Source of the DNA: Anaerolineales bacterium
Lineage (GTDB): Bacteria; Chloroflexota; Anaerolineae; Anaerolineales; Villigracilaceae
Assembly (NCBI GenBank): GCA_016932715.1
Contig: JAFGCG010000070.1
Location: 1-46,125, forward strand
Direction of reading: 5' to 3'
DNA length: 46,125 bases
Shown here: piece by piece, positions 9,444 through 16,113 of the stretch
How the letters are laid out: every line of letters starts with the position of its first letter
Numbering within the stretch: position 1 is the first letter of the stretch
The notes under the pieces: generated by a model
Told to the model about the DNA's origin: nothing
The model's database searches: none
What the model saw: the letters and a program-made list of their open reading frames with translations, nothing else
Position numbers and translations under genes: made by a program

Positions 9444-9480
9444 GGCAAAAGAAATTCATCCCTCGGCAAAGGCTATTTCC

Positions 9481-10080
9481 ATGAACGCGATCATCATCCC
9501 CAATATTCCTCATTCCCTGCACTGGCTTAACCAGCCCCAGAGCTGGGACCTGTCCCCCGAGGGTCAACTCACCATCACGGCGCCCGCTAAAAGCGACTGG
9601 TTCATCGACCCACAGGGTGCAGCCAACGTCGGTCCTGCGCCTGCCCTGTTGTTTTCCACATCAGGTCCCTGCATGCTCAGCGCGCAGGTGGTCGTCAAGC
9701 ATGTCGCCACGTACGATGCGGGTGTGCTGATGGTCTATGAAAATCCGTCGATGTGGGCGAAGTTCTGCCTGGAACTTTCCCCGCAGGGACACCCGATGAT
9801 CGTTTCCGTCGTCACCAAAGGGGTTTCAGATGATTGCAATGCCTTTGCTGTGAACGGACCGGTGTACATGCGTGTCTCGAAACTGGAGCAGGCCTATGCC
9901 TTCCACGTTTCGCAGGAGGGAAGCAGCTGGGACCTTATCCGTTACTTTAAATTGGATGACAGCAGGAACGCGCAGCTGGGATTCGAGGTGCAGTCGCCGA
10001 CCGGGGATGGATGCACAGCGTCCTTTCGGGACATTCGTTTCGAGGCGCGGCTGCTGACAGAACTGCGCTCGGGAGAATAA
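9481..10080 (+). CDS. DUF1349 domain protein (concanavalin-like)
   Basis: Cytosolic protein of 199 aa from ATG 9481. The family is recognised by the pattern W-x-PQSWDLSPEGQLTITAPAKSDWF, then DAGVLMVYENPSMWAKFCLE, VSVVTKGVSDDCNA and a final LGFEVQSPTGDGCTASF. DUF1349 proteins have a lectin-like beta-sandwich and are often labelled 'regulation of enolase protein 1'; their biochemical role is not settled. I rejected the 46 extra upstream codons because they overlap brnA and lack a start signal. No clear ribosome site is seen. Confidence 0.82.
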   Translation: MNAIIIPNIPHSLHWLNQPQSWDLSPEGQLTITAPAKSDWFIDPQGAANVGPAPALLFSTSGPCMLSAQVVVKHVATYDAGVLMVYENPSMWAKFCLELSPQGHPMIVSVVTKGVSDDCNAFAVNGPVYMRVSKLEQAYAFHVSQEGSSWDLIRYFKLDDSRNAQLGFEVQSPTGDGCTASFRDIRFEARLLTELRSGE

Positions 10081-10185
10081 AGAAAGACGATAACATTGAA
10101 TTGAAGTTGTTCGCGGTTGAGTTCTAAACAAAAGATTTGTCTTTCAATACATAATGGTATGGCTGGAAAGGTGTGCTGATTCCTT

Positions 10186-11262
10186 ATGGCTTTGGATATT
10201 ATTCGTTATCGACTCCACAACCAATTACTTTCCCAGACAAAATCTACTCGACCAAGCCAGGTCGTCGAGCAGTTGGGAGCGGTCCAATCCCAGGATTATG
10301 CGGAGGCAAAATGGGCGCTCGCGCAGCGGGTGAAGGATGTCACGACCGAGGCCGCCATCGATCAGGCTTTCAACGAGGGCAAGATCCTGCGCACGCACGT
10401 CCTGCGGCCCACCTGGCACTTTGTGGCACCGGCCGATATCCGCTGGCTGCTGATGCTGGCAGCGCCGCGCGTCCAGGCCGGAAACGCGTTCATGTACCGC
10501 AAACTGGAATTGGATAAAGCCATCATCAGGAAGAGTTACACGGTGCTGGAAAAGGCACTGCAGGGCAATAACCAGTTGACGCGTGCCGAGCTGGGCACCG
10601 CCTTCCAAAAAGCAGGCATTGCGGCGGAAGGTCAACGTCTTGGCTACTTTATGATGTCGGCTGAGCTGGATGGCATCATCTGCAGCGGACCGAGGAAAGG
10701 CAAGCAATTCACCTACGCCCTGCTGGAGGAGCGCGTTCCCCGGGTCAAGCCGCTGAACCGCGACGAAGCGCTGGCTGAACTTGTGAGGCGCTACTTCACA
10801 ACCCGCGGACCCGCCACCCTCCAGGATTTCACCTGGTGGTCCGGATTGACCATGGCAGATGCCAGGAAAGGCATCGAAATGGTCAAAGCGCACTTTTTGA
10901 ATGAGATGCTGGATGATCAATCCTATTGGTTCGCGGATTCCGCATCACCCGTACATGAGAAATCACCAACGGCGCATCTGTTACCAAATTACGATGAATA
11001 TTTTATTGGCTTTAAAGATCGCAGCGCCATTGGGAAGCTGGTCAGCCCACTTCGCCCGGAGGAGAACAGCGTCGCGCTGAATGCGCACATCATTATCCTG
11101 GACGGTCAGATCGTCGGCGGCTGGCGGCGGACCCTGTCGAAGCATGCCGTTATCCTCGAGCGAAACCTTCTGATAGATTTGACCAGGGGTGAGGAACGCG
11201 CGCTTGCCCGGGAGGCGGATCGCTACAGCGAATTTCTTCAGCTGCCGGTGGAGTGGCTGTGA
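10186..11262 (+). CDS. Winged-helix DNA glycosylase-like protein (HTH_42 / AlkZ family)
   Basis: Protein of 358 aa. The N-terminus has LGAVQSQDYAEAKWAL, the HTH_42 (AlkZ/YcaQ-like) signature; the two Gln residues (Q34 and Q36) match the QxQ motif used by AlkZ-type glycosylases. LRPTWHFVAPADIRWLL and TWWSGLTMADARKG are also typical. Relatives excise bulky alkyl lesions or unhook interstrand crosslinks, but most members are untested. It is followed after 2 nt by the DUF1697 gene, so the two are probably co-transcribed. The function is inferred from family only. Confidence 0.8.
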   Translation: MALDIIRYRLHNQLLSQTKSTRPSQVVEQLGAVQSQDYAEAKWALAQRVKDVTTEAAIDQAFNEGKILRTHVLRPTWHFVAPADIRWLLMLAAPRVQAGNAFMYRKLELDKAIIRKSYTVLEKALQGNNQLTRAELGTAFQKAGIAAEGQRLGYFMMSAELDGIICSGPRKGKQFTYALLEERVPRVKPLNRDEALAELVRRYFTTRGPATLQDFTWWSGLTMADARKGIEMVKAHFLNEMLDDQSYWFADSASPVHEKSPTAHLLPNYDEYFIGFKDRSAIGKLVSPLRPEENSVALNAHIIILDGQIVGGWRRTLSKHAVILERNLLIDLTRGEERALAREADRYSEFLQLPVEWL

Positions 11263-11264
11263 GC

Positions 11265-11792
11265 ATGACCAAATACATTGCCTTCCTGCGGGCGATCAAC
11301 GTGAGCGGACATAACATTATCAGAATGGCAGACCTGAAGCGGATGTTCGAGTCTGTTGGGCTGGAGAATGTGCAAACCTTCATCCAGTCTGGAAATGTTG
11401 TTTTTGAATCAAGTGAGAAAGATACTGCCTCTTTGGAGAAGCGGATCGAGAGTCAGCTTGAAAAAGCCTCGGGGTACAAGATCAGGCTGTTCGTGAGGAC
11501 GATGCGGGAACTCCAATCCATCGTGAGCAAAAGCCCGTTCGAGCCAAAAACCGATGAAATGGCCTACGTCGCGTTCCTGAACCAGAAGCCGGATAAAGAA
11601 CAGGGACAAGTCCTGATGTCGTTCAAAAGCGAGGGGGATGATTTCGCGGTCAAAGGACGTGAGGTCTACATCCTGCGGCGCAACCGGGAGAAATCCGTTT
11701 TTTCGAATAACTTCATCGAGAAGATCCTCAAGCTGCCTGCTACCACCCGTAATTTGACGACGATCAGGAAAATCACAGAGAAATATACTTAA
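11265..11792 (+). CDS. DUF1697 domain protein
   Basis: Protein of 175 aa. The N-terminal TKYIAFLRAINVSGHN, followed by KRMFESVGLENVQTFIQSGNVVFES, is the DUF1697 hallmark. The C-terminus carries the usual TTRNLTTIRKI. Function is not known for this family. I start it at ATG 11265, 2 nt after the stop of the winged-helix gene, with GGTGGAG as ribosome site; an in-frame GTG 12 nt earlier is less likely. Confidence 0.85.
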   Translation: MTKYIAFLRAINVSGHNIIRMADLKRMFESVGLENVQTFIQSGNVVFESSEKDTASLEKRIESQLEKASGYKIRLFVRTMRELQSIVSKSPFEPKTDEMAYVAFLNQKPDKEQGQVLMSFKSEGDDFAVKGREVYILRRNREKSVFSNNFIEKILKLPATTRNLTTIRKITEKYT

Positions 11793-11913
11793 GGTGGCAT
11801 TTCACTGATTTATCCCCTCGTCTCTCCGTGAAAAATCCTTGGAACCTGTAGCCACAAAGAGATCACTCTCAGGGCATATCGCAGTGGAGATTTCTCTTTA
11901 AGTCAGTACCCTG

Positions 11914-11919
11914 TATAAT
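11914..11919 (+). promoter_or_regulatory. -10 box of the cytochrome b5 / GH13 operon
   Basis: A perfect TATAAT ends 7 nt before the ATG at 11927, with no ribosome site between. This points to a leaderless or nearly leaderless transcript. No strong -35 is visible 17 nt upstream. The rest of the 134-nt gap after the DUF1697 gene shows nothing I can name. Confidence 0.55.
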
Positions 11920-11926
11920 CCCCTGG

Positions 11927-12187
11927 ATGAACATCCTGGATCGCATCATCACAGAAATGGAACTCCGCCGGGGCACAGGGGAGCGCGGCACAAGAAAGCT
12001 GATCGCCTATCATGGCATCGTTTATGACGTCACCGATTGTCCCAAGTGGTGGAACGACCTGCACGAGCAATTGCACTTTCCGGGTCAGGACCTGACGGGC
12101 GAACTGCCGGAGGCGCCTCACCAGGAAGAGGTGTTTTCAAGACCCTGTGTGAAAGTCGTTGGAAAACTGGAATCGATACCGAGGTAA
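11927..12187 (+). CDS. Cytochrome b5-like heme-binding domain protein
   Basis: Soluble single-domain protein of 86 aa. The middle reads YHGIVYDVTDCPKWWNDLHEQLH, then FPGQDLTGELPEAPHQEEV and a closing VKVVGKLE, matching the short prokaryotic branch of the cytochrome b5-like fold. The classical HPGG heme motif is absent, but His residues in LHEQLH and APH could be ligands. It may bind heme or another hydrophobic ligand; neither is shown. It leads a tight run with the GH13 gene, which starts 6 nt later. Confidence 0.75.
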   Translation: MNILDRIITEMELRRGTGERGTRKLIAYHGIVYDVTDCPKWWNDLHEQLHFPGQDLTGELPEAPHQEEVFSRPCVKVVGKLESIPR

Positions 12188-12193
12188 ACAAGA

Positions 12194-13963
12194 ATGGTCG
12201 ACTTGAAATGGTGGCAAACTGCTGTTTTCTATCAAATCTATCCGCGTTCCTTCGCGGATGGCAATGGGGATGGCATCGGTGATTTCATAGGCATGCTCGA
12301 AAAACTTGATCATCTTTCCGACCTCGGCGTGGATGCCCTCTGGCTCTCCCCGCACTTTCCCTCCCCCAACTGGGATTGCGGATACGATATTTCGGATTAC
12401 ACAGGCGTTGCGCCGGAATACGGAACGTTGGAGGACTTTAAAACGTTTCTGCGCGCAGCGCACGCACGCGGCATGCGGGTCATTCTGGACCTCGTCCTGA
12501 ATCACACCTCCGATCAGCATCCCTGGTTCCTCGAGTCGAAGTCCAGCCGCGACAATCCCAAAGCGGATTGGTATGTCTGGATGGATTCCCTTCGCCCTGG
12601 GGGAGAGGGGTCGGGGGTGAGGGTACCTCCGAACAACTGGCAGTCCTGCTTCGATGGCGAAGCCTGGACGTATGTCCCTGAACGCGGTCAATACTATTAT
12701 CACTACTTCATGAAGCAGCAGCCGGATCTCAACTGGCATAACCCTGAAGTCAGGAAAGCCATGTGGGAGGCTGTCCGCTTCTGGCTCGATCTCGGCGTGG
12801 ATGGCTATCGCCTCGACGCCATCGGCACGATTTTCGAGAATCCAAAGCTCACGCCGCATGACGTTCCCTTCGACCTGGCTGGCATCCGCCGCGCCTCCGA
12901 GCTGGCTCGCACTCCGGCAGAGAAGAAACAGATCGAAAAATACTGGTATGACATGTTCAAGCATCAATGGGCGCAGTCCGGCATGCATGAGCTGATGAAA
13001 GAACTACGCGCGGTCGTCGATGAATATGACGGCGACCGGCTGCTGGTGGCAGAGGACGAAAACATTGCTTACCTGGGAAACGGCAACGATGAACTGCATC
13101 TCGTTTTCAATTTTCCGCTCATGCGGACGGACCGCATCACACCCAGCCACGTCCGGCGCAACCAAAAGGAGCGTTTGACTCAGCTGGAGGCGCTGCCCGC
13201 TGTCAGGGGCTGGCCCTGCAACACGCTCGGCAACCATGACACCTCCCGCCTCCACACGCGTTATTGCGACCGGCAGCACGATGCCGAACTGGCACGCCTG
13301 CATGCCGCGCTGGTGTTGACGCTCAAAGGGACGCCTTTCCTCTACAACGGCGAAGAGATCGGCATGACCGACCTGGTCATCACCGATCCGGCAAAATTGC
13401 GGGATACGATGGCAACCTGGTATTACGATCGGCTGGTCAATGAATTGAAGGTGGATCCGCAGGAGGCTGCCGTACGCGCGGGCGAGATGTCCCGCGATAA
13501 AAACCGCACGCCCATGCAGTGGTCCAACAATCCTAACGCAGGGTTTGCCCCTCACAATGTGGAGACATGGCTGCCGGTCAATCCCAATTATCGCAACGGG
13601 ATCAATGTTCGGGACCAGCAGCACAATCCAAGCTCCCTGCTGAATTACTATAAACACCTCCTGCAAACGCGCAAAGAGTCAGCGGCTTTGCTCGCAGGCG
13701 AATACATTCCACTGCACAACACCGCCAGGGATTATCTTGCTTTTGTACGCAAATCTGAAGATCAAACCATCCTGGTGATCCTGAACTTCTCGGAGAAAAA
13801 GCTTGCCCTGGATTTTTCGCGCACAAGAGAGATCAAGGGCCGCAGCCTGCAGATCCTGTTTTCCAGCGCCGAACGGTTGAAGACCGTCAAGCCACCCTAC
13901 GGGCTGGCGATCAGTCCGTTCGAAGTTTTTATCGCGGAAGCGCAAGCCAGAGCCAAGACATGA
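12194..13963 (+). CDS. GH13 alpha-glucosidase / oligo-1,6-glucosidase type
   Basis: Cytosolic glycoside hydrolase of 589 aa with no signal peptide. It carries the four GH13 regions: DLVLNHTSDQH, DGYRLDAIG with the nucleophile Asp208, LLVAEDEN with the acid/base Glu287, and TLGNHDTSRL with Asp349. The QIYPRSFADGNGDGIGD start is typical of alpha-1,4- and alpha-1,6-glucosidases acting on maltose, isomaltose or sucrose-like sugars; trehalose synthase relatives are also possible. A dispersed repeat encodes about residues 133-143, in a loop that normally reads straight into PPNNW, and keeps the frame. The YHS-like gene overlaps its stop by 4 nt. Confidence 0.9.
   Translation: MVDLKWWQTAVFYQIYPRSFADGNGDGIGDFIGMLEKLDHLSDLGVDALWLSPHFPSPNWDCGYDISDYTGVAPEYGTLEDFKTFLRAAHARGMRVILDLVLNHTSDQHPWFLESKSSRDNPKADWYVWMDSLRPGGEGSGVRVPPNNWQSCFDGEAWTYVPERGQYYYHYFMKQQPDLNWHNPEVRKAMWEAVRFWLDLGVDGYRLDAIGTIFENPKLTPHDVPFDLAGIRRASELARTPAEKKQIEKYWYDMFKHQWAQSGMHELMKELRAVVDEYDGDRLLVAEDENIAYLGNGNDELHLVFNFPLMRTDRITPSHVRRNQKERLTQLEALPAVRGWPCNTLGNHDTSRLHTRYCDRQHDAELARLHAALVLTLKGTPFLYNGEEIGMTDLVITDPAKLRDTMATWYYDRLVNELKVDPQEAAVRAGEMSRDKNRTPMQWSNNPNAGFAPHNVETWLPVNPNYRNGINVRDQQHNPSSLLNYYKHLLQTRKESAALLAGEYIPLHNTARDYLAFVRKSEDQTILVILNFSEKKLALDFSRTREIKGRSLQILFSSAERLKTVKPPYGLAISPFEVFIAEAQARAKT
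12590..12623. repeat. Dispersed GAGAGGGG/GGTGAGGG repeat inside the GH13 gene
   Basis: A G-rich stretch containing GGGAGAGGGG and GGGGGTGAGGG matches repeats at 39752-39817 and 41125-41158 (reverse strand). Here it lies in frame in a surface loop of the glucosidase. Confidence 0.6.
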
Positions 13964-14190
13964 CACGCGATCCTTCCAGCCAAGAGCAATATCCACGTTT
14001 CGTCACTCTCTGCGGGCGGATCTTCCACGACACAGACCTCACGTACTTTCCGCGCCTCGCGCATCGCGGCCGGAGGATCTATCTCTGCACCGAATCCTGC
14101 CTCGACGCGTTCCGCGCCGATCCTGATGCCTTCTATAAAGCCCATCGTGACTCGGAAAAGGGAAGGGAACATGTGGAATCCAGGAGATAA
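13960..14190 (+). CDS. YHS/TRASH-like small protein
   Basis: Protein of 76 aa whose ATG overlaps the stop of the GH13 gene (ATGA), so it is probably translationally coupled. The core TLCGRIFHDTDLTYF, then RRIYLCTESCLDAFRADPDAFY resembles a YHS domain, a short metal-binding fold with spaced cysteines (here C18, C43, C47) that often accompanies metal transport or redox proteins. Metal binding is inferred. It overlaps the next gene by 20 nt. Confidence 0.65.
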   Translation: MTRDPSSQEQYPRFVTLCGRIFHDTDLTYFPRLAHRGRRIYLCTESCLDAFRADPDAFYKAHRDSEKGREHVESRR

Positions 14191-14803
14191 TATTGCCTTG
14201 CGCGGGATTTATAACCGGCGTCCCTGGTATGTTCAGTCGGCCGTCATGGTTCATGACAAGCCTGAAGAAGTGGCGCTGGCGATCCTGCCGGGTGCGGAAT
14301 GCTTCGCTCCCGAAGGTTATATCAGCGGAAAACATGGCCCCGTAGGGCAATGGGATCGCTGGGATGAGTACATAAAAGATAATTGGAATTTGCAGCCTTA
14401 TGTCTGGCACACCAACCGGCTGCTGATCCTGCTACAGCCGGAAAAGTACTATGCCAGCTTTTACTTCTGGCAAGCCGACACAAACCAGTTCCTGTGCTAT
14501 TACGTCAACTTCCAACTTCCTTTCCGCCGCACCGAGATTGGCTTTGACACATTCGATCTGGAACTGGATATCGTCGTCGAACCAACCTACAAATGGCGCT
14601 GGAAGGATGTAGAGGATTACCAGAGGGGAATCGAATGCGGCATCCTTCGCAAGGAGTGGACACAGGAGATCGAAGCCGCGCAGCAGGAAATCTTTGCCAG
14701 GCTGGAGAAATGCCAATATCCTTATGATGGCACATGGCTCGGCTGGATGCCCGACCCCCAATGGCGCCCGCCCACGCTGCCCGAAAATTGGGATAAGATA
14801 TGA
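14171..14803 (+). CDS. DUF402 domain protein
   Basis: Protein of 210 aa, started at ATG 14171 behind a purine-rich AAAAGGGAAGGGAAC. DUF402 features are WHTNRLLILLQPEKYYASF, CYYVNFQLPFRRT, GFDTFDLELDIVV and WKDVEDYQRG. Characterised relatives hydrolyse nucleoside di- or triphosphates or bind RNA (FAU-1), but most are unknown. It is the last gene of the run beginning with the cytochrome b5-like protein. The 15 extra upstream codons in frame overlap the YHS gene and are less likely. Confidence 0.8.
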   Translation: MWNPGDNIALRGIYNRRPWYVQSAVMVHDKPEEVALAILPGAECFAPEGYISGKHGPVGQWDRWDEYIKDNWNLQPYVWHTNRLLILLQPEKYYASFYFWQADTNQFLCYYVNFQLPFRRTEIGFDTFDLELDIVVEPTYKWRWKDVEDYQRGIECGILRKEWTQEIEAAQQEIFARLEKCQYPYDGTWLGWMPDPQWRPPTLPENWDKI

Positions 14804-14816
14804 AATAGGCAAGACA

Positions 14817-14927
14817 TGTCATCCTGAGCGAAGCGGGCGTACGTTGCCCTGCGTAGCGAAGGATCCCCAACATATGGCGTGAGACTCTTCGGTCGCGGCA
14901 CTGAGGCGCCACTCTCTCAGAGTGACA
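14817..14927. repeat. Dispersed TGTCATCCTGAG-type repeat element
   Basis: The element starts TGTCATCCTGAGCGAAGCG and ends CTCAGAGTGACA; the ends are an imperfect inverted repeat (10 of 12 positions). Inside is TAGCGAAGGATCC. This is a widespread intergenic repeat type. Its right end supplies an apparent GTG start for fdhD that I consider false. Confidence 0.75.
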
Positions 14928-14954
14928 TGGACAGACTTACCGGTTGGAGTGAAA

Positions 14955-15731
14955 ATGATCCCCCCACAAAAAGCGGTCCACTATGAAAGGTACGAATTCA
15001 AAAAATGGAAGCCCTACGATGCAGAGATGATTGTGGAGAGTCCTGTCTCCCTGACGGTCAATGGCGAAGTGTGGCTGACGTTCATGTGTACGCCGGTCAA
15101 CCTGGAAGAGATGGCCGTCGGATTCCTCTACAACGAAGGCGTGATCGAGTCCATGGAGGAAGTGGAGCACGTGCGCGTCTGCGAACATGGCGACAACGTG
15201 GATGTGTGGTTGAGCCGCAGCGTGGAGCAGCCTGTGTCCTGGCGGCGGACATCCGGCTGCACCGGCGGCGTCACCGCCGTGGACGCGCTGGTACACCCCG
15301 ACCTCTCGTTTAACGGCGACCGGCCCAGGGTCGCGCCGGAGGCGATCGGTCAGCTTGTGGAGCTGCTGTTTCAATCCCAGGATCTGTACCGGGAAACGGG
15401 CGGAGTCCATACCTCGGCATTGAGCGATGGAGAAAAGATCGTCCTGGTCGCGGAGGACATTGGCAGGCACAACACGCTCGACAAGATTGCCGGCTTGTGC
15501 CTGAGGAACAATGTCTGGCCCAGAACCCGGATATTGATCACAACCGGACGCATTAGTTCAGAGATGCTGCAAAAAGCCGCGCGCCTCCAGGCGCCGATCC
15601 TGATCTCGCGCACGTCACCAAGCTCCCTTTCCATCGAAATGGCGGAACGCTATGGAATTACATTGATCGGCTACGCCAGGCGGGATCGATTCAACGTGTA
15701 CTCGAACAGACAAAGGATCCAGCCTGCGTAG
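14955..15731 (+). CDS. fdhD: Formate dehydrogenase accessory sulfurtransferase
   Basis: FdhD carries sulfur from a cysteine desulfurase to the Mo/W-bis-MGD cofactor of formate dehydrogenase, which is essential for its activity. Family marks are MIVESPVSLTVNGE, MCTPVNLEEMAVGFLYNEG, the cofactor-loop TSGCTGG, HTSALSDG, EDIGRHNTLDKI and TTGRISSEM. The active loop has a single Cys, while E. coli FdhD has two (CxxC). I start at ATG 14955 (258 aa) because TTGGAGTG precedes it and the GTG 33 nt earlier lies in a repeat. It stands just upstream of the formate dehydrogenase structural genes. Confidence 0.93.
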   Translation: MIPPQKAVHYERYEFKKWKPYDAEMIVESPVSLTVNGEVWLTFMCTPVNLEEMAVGFLYNEGVIESMEEVEHVRVCEHGDNVDVWLSRSVEQPVSWRRTSGCTGGVTAVDALVHPDLSFNGDRPRVAPEAIGQLVELLFQSQDLYRETGGVHTSALSDGEKIVLVAEDIGRHNTLDKIAGLCLRNNVWPRTRILITTGRISSEMLQKAARLQAPILISRTSPSSLSIEMAERYGITLIGYARRDRFNVYSNRQRIQPA

Positions 15732-15780
15732 GGATGGTCGTATATATGACAATTATCCTCCTCAAACATGAAGAATGCAA

Positions 15781-15809
15781 CTTACAAAAGGAACCCATAT
15801 CCTTATAAT
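15781..15809 (+). promoter_or_regulatory. Promoter of a candidate small RNA
   Basis: CTTACA (15781-15786) and a perfect TATAAT (15804-15809) are 17 nt apart. Transcription would begin near 15816 and meet the terminator at 15972-16001. Confidence 0.5.
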
Positions 15810-15815
15810 AGAACG

Positions 15816-16001
15816 AAGTAGCGGCGAGTCTGAAACATCGCAACCCATTACAGGTCACTGCAGAACTCTGTTCTTTCATTACGCACAACGAAATACACCA
15901 CGGTTCATTACCCTGGCTCGCCCTACCTGGTGATGACGACAAAACCACTTCAATCCCCAATGTCATTCTCCAAGCCGCCCAGTACAGGGCGGCTATTTTT
16001 T
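15816..16001 (+). ncRNA. Candidate small RNA between fdhD and the formate dehydrogenase operon
   Basis: The 382-nt gap between fdhD and the diaphorase gene holds a complete transcription unit: promoter, about 186 nt, and a strong intrinsic terminator. No ATG, GTG or TTG-started protein fits. One frame (15812-16003) is open without a start codon and ends inside the terminator, so a decayed gene is the alternative. No known RNA family is recognised. Confidence 0.35.
15972..16001 (+). terminator. Rho-independent terminator
   Basis: Arms AGCCGCCC and GGGCGGCT form 8 bp around the loop AGTACA, followed directly by ATTTTTT. It insulates the formate dehydrogenase promoter from upstream transcription. 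Confidence 0.85.
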
Positions 16002-16011
16002 AGGGCGATAT

Positions 16012-16033
16012 TGTGAAATCCATCACTTATAAT
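16012..16033 (+). promoter_or_regulatory. Formate dehydrogenase operon promoter with CRP-like site
   Basis: TATAAT at 16028-16033 is a perfect -10. Directly before it TGTGA-N6-TCACT (16012-16027) matches the CRP-family half-site pattern TGTGA-N6-TCACA in nine of ten fixed positions. Being against the -10, a bound factor would be expected to repress. A leader of about 75 nt follows. Confidence 0.5.
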
Positions 16034-16113
16034 TGCGGAAGAACGTCCCTGCGGATTATGAGCAATAAGAATTAAGATGAAGCTGGACAACAGTCAAAAC
16101 CGGTAGAGGATCT

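Noticed and set aside
15691..15966. Minus-strand open frame of 91 codons between fdhD and the diaphorase gene
   Set aside because: Overlaps the end of fdhD, no start signal, composition not protein-like; the plus-strand promoter and terminator explain the region better.
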